From JAGQRJ01 sp041402045 (GTDB lineage: Bacteria > Planctomycetota > J058): 53,942 bases of DNA. Within the stretch, counting starts at the first letter, position 1; every line of letters begins with the position of its first letter. The position numbers and the translations under genes are program-made. Below the pieces are notes generated by a model. It was not told the DNA's origin, did not search any database, and saw only the letters and a program-made list of their open reading frames with translations. The stretch covers positions 1-53,942 of the forward strand of contig JAWKSZ010000059.1 of NCBI GenBank assembly GCA_041402045.1. The letters run 5' to 3'. Below, in pieces: positions 8,677-17,485 of the stretch.

Positions 8677-8733
8677 GCCGCAGAACCAGCACTCGAGGTC
8701 GATATCGCCCGTGCGGATACCCTCCCGCCGCCT

Positions 8734-8740
8734 TACGATA
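8734..8740. promoter_or_regulatory. Candidate bidirectional -10 element
   Basis: TACGATA gives a -10 on the plus strand (TACGAT, 8734-8739) and on the minus strand (TATCGT, 8740-8735). It lies between the divergent J-domain and phosphoesterase genes. On the plus strand, 7 nt later, ATG at 8747 opens a three-codon ORF (ATG GGG CTG TGA) ahead of the real gene. Confidence 0.35.
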
Positions 8741-8783
8741 CGGGGAATGGGGCTGTGACCCCAGCGGCGAGCGGAGCGAGGGC

Positions 8784-9713
8784 GTGGAGGACGCAGGCGT
8801 CGAACACTACGGCAAGGTGATCCGCTTCCCCGCCCGCGGGCGCATGATCGTGACCACCGACCTCCACGGGAACCTCGGCGACTTCGAGCGCCTGGTGGCC
8901 GCGTTCCGCGAGGCCCTGGAGGAGGAGAGCGGCGAGGCGTTCTTCCTCTCCTCGGGGGACCTCGTCCACGGGCCCTGCTACTCGCGCGCCCGCTGGCCCG
9001 AGCACCTGGGCGACTACTACCCCGACCAGAGCGTGGAGCTGCTCGAGGCCTTCGTGGCGCTGCGGGAGGAGTTCCCCGGGCGCGTGTTCTCGCTGATCGG
9101 GAACCACGAGCACAGCCACGTCGGCGGCCCGCACGTGCGCAAGTTCTACAAGAAGGACCCCACCGAGACCGAGTTCCTCGAGCAGAGCCTCGGCCCCGAG
9201 CGCACGGAGTGGGCCAAGGACCTGTTCCGCAGCTTCCCGATCGCGGCGGTGGCCGGACGCGGGGTCGTGGTCACCCACGGCGCGCCGCGGGTGATCGAGG
9301 CCAGCTTCGCCGAGATCTGCTCGGTGGAGTACGCCGGCCACGAGGAGAAGACGATCCGGGACATGATCTCGGAGCCGATCCTGGGGGAGCTGTTCTGGTG
9401 CCGCTCCGCGGGGTCCCTGGTCGTGCGGCGCTTCCTCAAGCGCATGCAGATCGGCGACCAGCCCAACTACGTGGTCGTGTTCGGCCACGACCCGGTGCGG
9501 CGCGGCTACCTGCGCGAGGGCGACGAGCAGCTCTGCTTCTCGACCTCCTTCGGCCTGCGGAACGCGAAGAAGGTCTACCTCGACCTCGACCTGACCCGCG
9601 AGTACCGCTCGGTGCGCCACCTGCGCTACGGGGTCGACCTGCTCCCGCTCTACCCTGAGCTCGCCAAGCGCAAGGCGTCGCTGCTCGGCGCGAGCCAGAG
9701 CCAAGAGGGCTGA
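8784..9713 (+). CDS. Calcineurin-like metallophosphoesterase
   Basis: A 309-aa cytosolic dimetal phosphatase with every family motif in order: DLH (Asp26, His28), GD (Asp59 in SSGDLVHG), GNHE (Asn107, His108), THGAP (His165) and GHD (His235). It fits the PP2A/Ap4A-hydrolase-like branch by length and by TTDLHGN. GTG 8784 follows a GGAGCGAGGG purine stretch, and no in-frame start lies further upstream. The substrate may be a phosphoprotein or a dinucleoside polyphosphate. A kinase is encoded 31 kb away, but there is no evidence that they are partners. Confidence 0.85.
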   Translation: MEDAGVEHYGKVIRFPARGRMIVTTDLHGNLGDFERLVAAFREALEEESGEAFFLSSGDLVHGPCYSRARWPEHLGDYYPDQSVELLEAFVALREEFPGRVFSLIGNHEHSHVGGPHVRKFYKKDPTETEFLEQSLGPERTEWAKDLFRSFPIAAVAGRGVVVTHGAPRVIEASFAEICSVEYAGHEEKTIRDMISEPILGELFWCRSAGSLVVRRFLKRMQIGDQPNYVVVFGHDPVRRGYLREGDEQLCFSTSFGLRNAKKVYLDLDLTREYRSVRHLRYGVDLLPLYPELAKRKASLLGASQSQEG

Positions 9714-10101
9714 GCCCACGCGTCGTCCTCCCTGGTCGGCGCCCACGGTGCGCCCACACCCCGCGACCGCCACGACGTGACCTGCAACACTTGGTGACGT
9801 GAGGTGGCGCCAGGCGGACGCTTTCCAACCAGCCCGGGTCTCGGAATCGTCCAATGTGGACTTACAGTCCCTTTAAAGCCATGCGCTTACGCATTCATGA
9901 CAGAGCGCGTCAGGTGTCGCCTCCGGCACCACCCCGCCTTCCCGTATTTGGATTCTGGACGGGGTCGACGCGCGGGTTCCGCACGTAAGCGCTGAGCGGG
10001 AAGCGCACCGGTCGATGGACCGAGGCTTGCTCTCGGGTGGTCCGAGAAGGATGACCGCGCCCGCGCAGGGGCGTCGGTCCGGCCTCAGGGGATTGACGAT
10101 C
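9714..10101. other. 388-bp intergenic region with AT-richer island
   Basis: No convincing gene. The stretch 9840-9960 is locally less GC-rich and contains GGACT-tac-AGTCC, TTTAAAG, a palindrome ATGCG-ctta-CGCAT (9881-9894), and a 9-bp inverted pair GCGCTTACG (9883-9891) / CGTAAGCGC (9984-9992). It probably holds the promoter and operator of the oxidoreductase at 10102, but no single promoter stands out. Confidence 0.4.
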
Positions 10102-12555
10102 ATGCAACTGCTTCGCTCCACCGCGCTGTTCGCAGCGCTGGCCGCCTTCGTCGGTACGGCCTCCGCCCAGGTCACGGTCTCCATCGACCAGGCCCCCGAT
10201 CGCGTCCGCGCGGGTGAGACCTTCGAGGTCGTGTGGACGATCGGGAGCCCGGACCCGGTCGAGCTGACCACGGTGGCCTATGGCTCCCAGTCTCGCGGCT
10301 GGAACCAGTACGGCAGCTTCCGCGCGGGCAGCGCCGGGACCTTCCGCACCCAGGTCACCGCGCCGGCGACCCCGGGGCCGCTCTACTGGACCGTCTACGT
10401 GCGCACCCGCAACGCGCGCGGCGTGATCCCCGAGCGCCAGATCACCGTGGAGGCCGCGACCCCCTCCGGCTTCGGCCTCGAGCGCCGCGAGCCCCGCGCC
10501 GCGCTGAGCTTCCCGATCCAGGGCGCGCAGCTCGACACCCTGCGCCGCGAGGTGGCCTTCCCCTCGCTGAGCTTCAACTCGCCCCTGTTCCTGACCGCGC
10601 CCCCGGACGGCACCAACCGCGTGGCCGTCGTGGAGCAGGGCGGGCGGATCAAGATCTTCCCCAACCGCGACTCCGTCACCAGCGCCAGCACCTTCCTGGA
10701 CATCAGCGGGCGGACCCGCGCCGGCGGCGAGCTGGGGCTCCTGGGCCTGGCGTTCTCCCCGAACTACGCCAGCGACGGCCGGTTCTACGTCTACTACTCG
10801 CCCAGCGGCGGCAGCACCCGCACCCGGATCTCGCGCTTCACGGTCTCGGGCGACCCCAACCGCGCCGACGCGAACTCGGAGGAGGTCCTGCTCGAGATCG
10901 ACCAGCCCTTCAGCAACCACAACGGCGGCAGCCTGAACTTCGGCCCCGACGGCTACCTCTACGTGGGCGTGGGCGACGGCGGCTCGGCCGGTGACCCGCA
11001 GCAGAACGGCCAGAACCTGGGCACGCTCCTGGGCTCGATCCTGCGCCTCGACGTCAGCCCCCAGACCGGCTATCGGATCCCCGGCGACAACCCGTTCCAG
11101 GGCGCCGGCCAGCGCCGCGAGATCTACGCCTACGGGATCCGCAACCCCTGGCGCTTCAGCTTCGACCGCAGCGGCGGCGACCTGTGGCTGGGCGACGTCG
11201 GCCAGAACAACCGCGAGGAGGTCGACATCGTCGTCCGCGGCGGGAACTACGGCTGGCGGATCTACGAAGGCAACGCCGAATACCGCAACCCCCAGAACAT
11301 TCCGGCCAACCGCTTCCAACGCCCGGTGATCGACTACTCGACCGCCGAGGGCCGGACCGTGGTCGGCGGCTACGTCTACCGCGGCAACGCGCTCCCCAGC
11401 CTGCGCGGCGTCTACGTCTACGGCGACTACGTCAGCAGCCGCGTCTGGGGCCTGCGCTACCAGAACGGCCAGGTGACCTGGCGCCGCGAGCTGACCAGCG
11501 TCCCCAACCTGAGCAGCTTCGGCGAGGACGAGGCCGGCGAGCTCTACGCGACCTCGCTCTCCACCGGCCGGATCTACCGCTTCAGCGCCAACACCACCGG
11601 CGGCCAGACCTTCCCCTCGACCCTCAGCCAGACCGGGCTGTTCCAGGACCTGGCGTCCTTGACCCCGGCCTCGGGCGTCGTGCCCTACGACGTGAACGCC
11701 CCGCTGTGGTCCGACGGCGCCAAGAAGAAGCGCTGGATCGCGCTCCCCGACAACACCGAGATCGACTTCAGCGCCACCGGGAGCTGGCAGTTCCCGGTGG
11801 GGACCGTGCTCGTCAAGCACTTCGAGCTCGAGCTGGAGGAGGGCAACCCCGCCTCCGCCGTGCGCCTCGAGACCCGCGTCCTGATCCACGAGCAGCAGGG
11901 CTGGGCCGGCTACACCTACAAGTGGAACGACCAGCAGACCGAGGCGAACCTGCTCCCCGGCGGCTCGGAGCAGATCTACACCGTGCGTGACGCGGGCGGC
12001 GCCCAGCGCCGTCAGACCTGGGCCTTCCCCAGCCGCGCCGACTGCATGAGCTGCCACACGGTGGCCGCCGGCTTCGTGCTGGGCGTCGGCACTCGCCAGC
12101 TCAACCGCGACTTCGACTACGCGGCTCGCACCGACAACCAGCTGCGCAGCTGGAACCATATCGGGCTGTTCAGCCGGAACATTGGCGACGCCCAGGCCTA
12201 CGAGGCCTACGTCGACCCCTTCGACACCAGCGTCGACCTCGCCCGTCGCGCGCGGACCTACCTCGCGGTCAACTGCTCGAGCTGCCACCAGCCCAACGGC
12301 GGGACCCCGCGTCGGATCGACCTGCGCTTCGACACCTCCCGCACCGGCATGAACCTGATCGACCAGCGCCCCGAGGGCGAGGACCTGGGGATCCAGGACC
12401 CGTACCTCGTGCGCCCCTTCCAGGCGGATCAGTCGATCCTCCTCGCGCGCATGAACCGCCGCGACGTGCGCGGCATGCCGCTCCTGGGCAGCCGCGTGAT
12501 CCACGGCGAGGGCGTGCAACTGATCCGTGACTGGATCGAGGCTGGCGCCCGCTAG
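10102..12555 (+). CDS. Secreted PQQ-type sugar dehydrogenase fused to diheme cytochrome-like domain
   Basis: An 817-aa exported protein (signal LLRSTALFAALAAFVGTASAQ). Residues of about 25-120 form an Ig-like beta domain. About 150-500 is a glucose/sorbosone-dehydrogenase propeller (LGLAFSPNY, NHNGGSLNFGPDGYLYV, YGIRNPWRFSFD, GDVGQNNREEVD). The C-terminal third resembles the HNE_0200/SO2930 diheme family (NAPLWSDGAKKKRW). It has two CxxCH haem sites, CMSCH at 648 and CSSCH at 725. The fusion would let electrons pass from a PQQ-type aldose oxidation directly to c-haem in the periplasm. ATG 10102 is chosen because the signal peptide starts there. A stem-loop terminator follows. Confidence 0.88.
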   Translation: MQLLRSTALFAALAAFVGTASAQVTVSIDQAPDRVRAGETFEVVWTIGSPDPVELTTVAYGSQSRGWNQYGSFRAGSAGTFRTQVTAPATPGPLYWTVYVRTRNARGVIPERQITVEAATPSGFGLERREPRAALSFPIQGAQLDTLRREVAFPSLSFNSPLFLTAPPDGTNRVAVVEQGGRIKIFPNRDSVTSASTFLDISGRTRAGGELGLLGLAFSPNYASDGRFYVYYSPSGGSTRTRISRFTVSGDPNRADANSEEVLLEIDQPFSNHNGGSLNFGPDGYLYVGVGDGGSAGDPQQNGQNLGTLLGSILRLDVSPQTGYRIPGDNPFQGAGQRREIYAYGIRNPWRFSFDRSGGDLWLGDVGQNNREEVDIVVRGGNYGWRIYEGNAEYRNPQNIPANRFQRPVIDYSTAEGRTVVGGYVYRGNALPSLRGVYVYGDYVSSRVWGLRYQNGQVTWRRELTSVPNLSSFGEDEAGELYATSLSTGRIYRFSANTTGGQTFPSTLSQTGLFQDLASLTPASGVVPYDVNAPLWSDGAKKKRWIALPDNTEIDFSATGSWQFPVGTVLVKHFELELEEGNPASAVRLETRVLIHEQQGWAGYTYKWNDQQTEANLLPGGSEQIYTVRDAGGAQRRQTWAFPSRADCMSCHTVAAGFVLGVGTRQLNRDFDYAARTDNQLRSWNHIGLFSRNIGDAQAYEAYVDPFDTSVDLARRARTYLAVNCSSCHQPNGGTPRRIDLRFDTSRTGMNLIDQRPEGEDLGIQDPYLVRPFQADQSILLARMNRRDVRGMPLLGSRVIHGEGVQLIRDWIEAGAR

Positions 12556-12561
12556 CCCGGG

Positions 12562-12580
12562 GGGCCTCGCCTCGAGGCCC
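12562..12580 (+). terminator. Stem-loop after the dehydrogenase-cytochrome gene
   Basis: Perfect 8-bp stem GGGCCTCG-cct-CGAGGCCC, 7 nt after the stop codon. There is no strong T-run, so termination may be partial or Rho-aided. Confidence 0.55.
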
Positions 12581-12638
12581 TCCACCTGACCTTACACACC
12601 GCACCGACCGAGAACCCACCACCCTACAAGGGACCACC

Positions 12639-15600
12639 ATGGCCAAATCCATTCACCTTGCGTGCGCTGCTGCGCTCCTGACCGCTGCGGTCACGGCCCA
12701 GGAGGCCGTCACCAACGCGGAGCTCTACGAGACCCGCGGCGGCGAGCTGACCCTGACCTGGGACGCGCGGCGCCTCGCAGCCAACGGCCTGCGCGCCCCG
12801 GCGGCGGAGTCCCGCTTCGCCGTGCGCAACGACTCCGGCGTGCAGTTCGCCGCGGGGAACGGGCGCTTCAAGGCGCTCCTGCGCGGCACGGTCTCGGCCC
12901 ACGGCGAGGTCGAGCTCGGCCTGCCCAGCGGCGCGAGCGCGAAGATCGGCGAGATCAACGCGGTGATCGTCATGGATCACGCGGGCAACTTCTCGGGCTC
13001 GGTCGTCGAGCGCGCGGGCGAGGACGGGGTGGTCTTCACCCTGCACTCCACGACCCCGCGTGAGCAGGCCAGCTTCAACCCGGCCAGCGGCGCCTTCGCC
13101 TGGCGTGACCTCGAGGTCCGCCTGCACCCGGCCTGGGCCGAGAAGCACGCGCCGCAGGCGGCGGGGGCGGTCGTGGGCCGCATGACCCTGGACGCCACCG
13201 CGTTCCGGATCGACCCCAACGCCGCGGGCGAGGACTGCGGCTGCGACGACGACGGCGGCGCGGGCGCGGGCGCGGGCCCTGGCGCCGGCGGGCCCGGCGG
13301 CGGCGCTGGCCCCGGGGCGGGTGGCCCCGGCGGCGGCGGCGGCCCCGGCGGCGGCTCGGGCGGCGGCCTCGGTGACGACCACGGCAACGACACCGGCAGC
13401 GCGACGGCCAGCGCGCTCGGCAGCGCCCCCGGCGGTCGGATCGACTACGCCGGCGACGTGGACGTGTTCTCGGTGCAGCTCGTCGCGGGCGGGCGCTACG
13501 TGTTCGAGACCTCGAACCTCCAGAACAACATGGACACGATCCTGACCCTCATGAACTCGGGCGGCACCGAGCTCCAGAGCGACGACGACGGCGCGGGCAA
13601 CCTCGCCTCGCGGATCGAGTACCGCGCGACCCAGTCCAGCGTGCACTTCCTCAAGGTCGTGCACTACGACGGCAACGCGACCAACGGCAGCTACACCCTC
13701 GAGCTGCGCGACCTCGGCGGCGGCAGCGCCGGCGGCGGCGGCGACGACCACGGCAACTCGGCGGCCACCGCCACCCGCCTGGCCCTCGGCGCGACCGTGC
13801 GCGGCGCCTGCGAGACCGGCGGCGACCAGGACTGGTTCGCGGTCGACCTCACCGCCGGGCGGGACTACGAGTTCCGCACCGACGACATGCAGAACGGCAT
13901 GGACACGATCCTCGCGCTCTACGGCCCCAACGGGACCAGCCAGCTCGCGGAGAACGACGACCTCAACGGCCTGGCCTCGGGGATCGACTTCACCGCGACC
14001 CAGACCGCGACCCACTACCTGCGCGTCGTGCACTACGACCAGAACGGCACCGGCAACTACCAGGTCGGCGCGGCGGACGTCGGCGGCTCGACCGGCGGCG
14101 GCGGCGGCACGGGCGGCGGCAGCGGCGGCGGTACGGGCGGCGGCGCCGGTCAGTGGACCCACGTGCTGACCAACTCCACCGGCCCCGACGTGATCGTCGG
14201 CGACCTGCACGACCTGGCGCGCTACGGCAGCGCCAACGGGATCACCGCCTTCGCGGTGGGCACCACCTCCTGCAACATCGGCACCGACCGCCTGAAGTGG
14301 TTCTCGAACACCAGCGAGCACCCGGTGATCGGCCAGAACATGTATCGCTACAAGGACGGGCGCTTCGAGCAGATCGGCATGAGCTGGCTCAAGCACGGCT
14401 TCTTCGCGCTCTCGGGCAACCTGTGCTTCAACGACTGCCAGAGCACTAGCGGTGACTGGCTGGGCGTGCACTGCTCCGACCCCTACTCGGCCGGGCTCAA
14501 CGGCACCCAGGGCAACCTCGGTCCGCGCTACCAGGTCAACGCCGCGACCGGCGTGTTCGTCTACCCCCCCGCCGACCCCGCGGTCCAGGACACGATCGGG
14601 CGCCGCCTGCAGGTGCACAACACCGACCTCGACCCGTCCCGCAACCAGGGCGCCGTCTACTTCGTCGAGGGCCACTACGTGACCCCCGACGACCACGGCG
14701 CGGGCAACGCCAAGAACAACGCCTCCCACCGCAAGGTGCGGATCTCGGGCTCGGGCAGCCAGTTCGATATCAACTTCATCAGCGGCGAGCGCACCGTGCG
14801 CCAGCAGCCGGCGATCATGGCCTGGCGTGACCTCGACCCCTCGGTCGTGATCCACGGGACCCAGGTCCCGGGCGACGGCTACCTCGACGTCGCGGTGAAG
14901 GTCACCGACCTGGGCAACGGCACCTACGCCTACGAGTACGCGGTCTACAACCTGAACAGCGACCGCAGCGTCGGCGCGGTGTCCTTCCCGGTGCCCCAGG
15001 GCGCCAGCGTGACCCAGCTCGGCTTCCACGACGTCGACTACCACTCGGGCGAGCCCTACAGCGGCACCGACTGGACCGGCAACGTGAGCGCCAACGCGGT
15101 GACCTGGGCCACCCAGACCTACCAGCAGAACCAGAACGCCAACGCCCTGCGTTGGAGCAGCCTCTACAACTTCCGCTTCGTCTCGGACCGCGCCCCCGTG
15201 GCCGGCAACGCGACCCTCAAGCTGTTCAAGCCCGGGACCCCTGACGAGGTGAGCGTCGAGACCCTGGTGCCCGGCGCCGGCGGTGGCCCCGCCGACACCG
15301 CGGCCCCGATCTTCGCCGGCGTGACCTCGGTCATGGCCAACGGGACCGACCTCGAGGTGCTCTGGAACGCGGCCACCGACGACCGCTCGGCCCCCGGGGA
15401 CATCGAGTACGACCTGTTCGTGGCCACCCAGTCGGGCGCCCAGGACTTCAACGCTCCGACCCTCACCGTGACCGGCCAGGCGGCCGCCAACGTGACCGGC
15501 CTGGCCCAGGGCCAGACCTACTACGTGGTCGTCCGCGCCCGGGACAAGGCCGGCAACACCGAGCGCAACACCCGCGAAATGAGCGCCCAGATCGGTCAGG

Positions 15601-16283
15601 CCCCGGACACCCAGGCCCCGACCTTCGGCGGGATCGCGGCGATCGAGGCCAACGGCCAGAACGCGCTGCGCGTGGGCTGGGCGGCGGCCACCGACGACCG
15701 CGCCGGCGCCAACGCGATCCAGTATCGGATCTACGTGGCGACCCAGTCCGGCGGGCAGGCCTTCGGCAACCCGACGGTCACCACCTCCCCCGGCGCGATC
15801 ACCGCGAACCTCTCGGGCCTGCAGGCGAACACCACCTACTACGTGGTGGTGCGCGCCGTGGACCCCAGCGGGAACGAGGACCGCAACACCCGGGAGATGG
15901 TCGCGACCACCGCCGGCGGCGGCGGCGGGATCGGGCTGATCACCTCCAAGGTCGAGGTCGACATGTTCCGCACCTCGGCGCCGACCCTCGCCCCCGGCGG
16001 CCAGGTCGAGTTCATGCTCGTGTTCACCAACACCAGCAACGTCGAGCAGACCGCCCGCGGGAACATCATTCTCGAGACCCCCGGCGGGACCCGGAACCAG
16101 CTCAACGGGAACCAGATCGCGATCACCGTCCCGGCCAACACCTCGCGGACCTTCAACGTGCCGTTCAACACGGCGCAGAACTCCGCCCAGGGCCAGTACC
16201 TCGTGCTCGGAATCTTCACCGACAACGACGGGAACGTGGACATTGGCTCCTTCGACTACCGGATCGCGGGAGTGACGCCGTAA
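12639..16283 (+). CDS. Large secreted multidomain protein (PPC, Cys-containing central domain, FN3)
   Basis: A 1214-aa exported protein (signal HLACAAALLTAAVTA). Order: a beta-rich N-domain (to about 200), CGCDDD and a Gly/Ala-rich linker, PPC domain 1 (about 246-360), PPC domain 2 (about 369-485), a Gly/Thr linker, a 350-residue central domain (GPDVIVGDLHDLARYG, SCNIGTDRLKW, several Cys, HDVDYHSGEPY), two fibronectin-III domains (about 886-985 and 990-1090), and a C-terminal beta-sandwich. The central domain resembles uncharacterised secreted planctomycete proteins as I remember them. It is probably a surface or matrix protein, with no recognised active site. AAGGGA precedes the ATG. The TAA overlaps the next ATG by one base (TAATG). 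Confidence 0.8.
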   Translation: MAKSIHLACAAALLTAAVTAQEAVTNAELYETRGGELTLTWDARRLAANGLRAPAAESRFAVRNDSGVQFAAGNGRFKALLRGTVSAHGEVELGLPSGASAKIGEINAVIVMDHAGNFSGSVVERAGEDGVVFTLHSTTPREQASFNPASGAFAWRDLEVRLHPAWAEKHAPQAAGAVVGRMTLDATAFRIDPNAAGEDCGCDDDGGAGAGAGPGAGGPGGGAGPGAGGPGGGGGPGGGSGGGLGDDHGNDTGSATASALGSAPGGRIDYAGDVDVFSVQLVAGGRYVFETSNLQNNMDTILTLMNSGGTELQSDDDGAGNLASRIEYRATQSSVHFLKVVHYDGNATNGSYTLELRDLGGGSAGGGGDDHGNSAATATRLALGATVRGACETGGDQDWFAVDLTAGRDYEFRTDDMQNGMDTILALYGPNGTSQLAENDDLNGLASGIDFTATQTATHYLRVVHYDQNGTGNYQVGAADVGGSTGGGGGTGGGSGGGTGGGAGQWTHVLTNSTGPDVIVGDLHDLARYGSANGITAFAVGTTSCNIGTDRLKWFSNTSEHPVIGQNMYRYKDGRFEQIGMSWLKHGFFALSGNLCFNDCQSTSGDWLGVHCSDPYSAGLNGTQGNLGPRYQVNAATGVFVYPPADPAVQDTIGRRLQVHNTDLDPSRNQGAVYFVEGHYVTPDDHGAGNAKNNASHRKVRISGSGSQFDINFISGERTVRQQPAIMAWRDLDPSVVIHGTQVPGDGYLDVAVKVTDLGNGTYAYEYAVYNLNSDRSVGAVSFPVPQGASVTQLGFHDVDYHSGEPYSGTDWTGNVSANAVTWATQTYQQNQNANALRWSSLYNFRFVSDRAPVAGNATLKLFKPGTPDEVSVETLVPGAGGGPADTAAPIFAGVTSVMANGTDLEVLWNAATDDRSAPGDIEYDLFVATQSGAQDFNAPTLTVTGQAAANVTGLAQGQTYYVVVRARDKAGNTERNTREMSAQIGQAPDTQAPTFGGIAAIEANGQNALRVGWAAATDDRAGANAIQYRIYVATQSGGQAFGNPTVTTSPGAITANLSGLQANTTYYVVVRAVDPSGNEDRNTREMVATTAGGGGGIGLITSKVEVDMFRTSAPTLAPGGQVEFMLVFTNTSNVEQTARGNIILETPGGTRNQLNGNQIAITVPANTSRTFNVPFNTAQNSAQGQYLVLGIFTDNDGNVDIGSFDYRIAGVTP

Positions 16284-16627
16284 TGCGGCGCGCGCTCGCG
16301 ACCCTCACGGTGGGGCTCCTCGTCGCCTGCGGGCAGGGGAGCGCCCCCGCGCCGACCACCACCGAGTCGGCGGCGAAGTCTCCCGCGGTGACCGGCGTCA
16401 CGATCACCGACGAGGGCTTCGACCGCGACGAGGACGGCACGGTCGAGACGACCCACGCGCGCAACGCCGACGGGTCGCTCACGATCAAGATCGACACCGA
16501 CGGCGACGGGACGCCCGACATGACCCGCACGGTGGAGGCCCTCGAGTCGCCGCCCGAGGGCTTCGAGCTCCCCGAGGACGGGATCGAGCTCCAGGAGGTC
16601 GACCCGGCCCAGGGCGGCCAGCGCTGA
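16283..16627 (+). CDS. Small lipoprotein with calcium-type repeats
   Basis: A 114-aa lipoprotein with a signal ending in lipobox LLVAC (lipid-modified Cys at about residue 16). The mature part is acidic, with two Asp-rich loops DRDEDGTVE and DTDGDGTPD of the thrombospondin type-3 or EF-loop kind that bind calcium. It overlaps the previous stop (TAATG) and is overlapped by the next start, so it is part of an operon. The role is unknown. Confidence 0.7.
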   Translation: MRRALATLTVGLLVACGQGSAPAPTTTESAAKSPAVTGVTITDEGFDRDEDGTVETTHARNADGSLTIKIDTDGDGTPDMTRTVEALESPPEGFELPEDGIELQEVDPAQGGQR

Positions 16628-17460
16628 GCGCGCGCCGCCTGCGGACCCTGCTGCTCCTGCTGCCCGCCGCGCTCTGCGCGGCGGGCGCGCTCGTTGCACA
16701 GGACGACTGCCTCCCGGCGGGGGTGGCCTTCCTCTCCGTCGACCGCAAGTACGCGGGCCAGGGTGAGGTCGGGCTCTACGTGCGCGAGGACGACGGGAGC
16801 GTGAGCAAGGTGTGGGCCGGTGAGCCCTACGACTGCTTCGCCGCGCCCGATCGCTCGACCCTCGTCGTCGAGCGCTACAAGGGCACCGTGCACCGCCTCG
16901 ACGAGCACGGGGCGACGGTGTTCAGCCACGCGGGGCTCAGGACGCCGGTCGACGTCGAGCTCGCCGACGACGGCACGATCGTGGTCGTGCTCAACGAGCC
17001 CGGCGAGGTCGTGGGCCTCGACCCGCGGACCGGCGCCGTGCGCTGGCGGCGAGCCGGCTTCACGACCCCCTTCGACGTGGCCACCGACCCCCAGGGCGGG
17101 CTCGTGGTCGCCGACTCCGGCGCCGGGCGCCTGGTACGCCTCGACGCCCAGGGCAAGGTGCTCTGGACCCGCACCGGCCTGGGCTTCCCCAACACCTGCG
17201 AGCACCTGCAGAACGACCACGTGCTCGTGACCACCTGGAGCGGCGGCGAGGTGATCGAGCTCGACGCCCAGGGCAAGCAGGTGTGGAAGGCCAAGGTCGA
17301 CGGCGTGGTCTATCGCGCCCAGCGCCGGCGCGACGGCACGACCCTCGTGGTCGACGGCGCCCAGGGCCGGATCCTGATCCTCGACGCCAAGGGCAAGCAG
17401 GTGCGCGAGGAGCGCTTCTCGCCCAAGTGCGTCGACTACGAACCCCTCTTGAAGATTTGA
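16624..17460 (+). CDS. Secreted PQQ-like/NHL beta-propeller protein with probable CTG start
   Basis: A 278-aa exported propeller of repeated Gly-Lys-Val/Gly-Arg-Leu blades (GKVLWTRTG, GKQVWKAKV, RILILDAKGKQV). Between the upstream stop and GTG 16723 the frame encodes a perfect signal peptide (TLLLLLPAALCAAGALVAQ) but no ATG, GTG or TTG. CTG at 16624 overlaps the preceding stop as CTGA and is the likely start. Starting at GTG 16723 would delete the signal. A truncated paralogue of the N-terminus lies at 18667. The function is unknown; such propellers often act as scaffolds. Confidence 0.7.
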   Translation: MSARRLRTLLLLLPAALCAAGALVAQDDCLPAGVAFLSVDRKYAGQGEVGLYVREDDGSVSKVWAGEPYDCFAAPDRSTLVVERYKGTVHRLDEHGATVFSHAGLRTPVDVELADDGTIVVVLNEPGEVVGLDPRTGAVRWRRAGFTTPFDVATDPQGGLVVADSGAGRLVRLDAQGKVLWTRTGLGFPNTCEHLQNDHVLVTTWSGGEVIELDAQGKQVWKAKVDGVVYRAQRRRDGTTLVVDGAQGRILILDAKGKQVREERFSPKCVDYEPLLKI

Positions 17461-17485
17461 GCGCGTGACGCGCTCGGAGGCCCCC

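Noticed and set aside
6950..9827. CAGGCGGACG-g/c-TTTCC present in two intergenic regions
   Set aside because: One 16-17-bp near match in GC-rich DNA with no conserved flanks and different distances to genes. A chance match is likely.
9804..9995. 63-codon plus-strand ORF in the 9.7-10.1 kb gap
   Set aside because: No ribosome-binding site and no coding character; it spans several inverted repeats.
12624..15044. An 806-codon minus-strand open frame opposite the large secreted protein
   Set aside because: Antisense shadow, rich in Val/Ala/Arg, with no domain. The plus strand has a signal peptide and recognisable PPC and FN3 modules.
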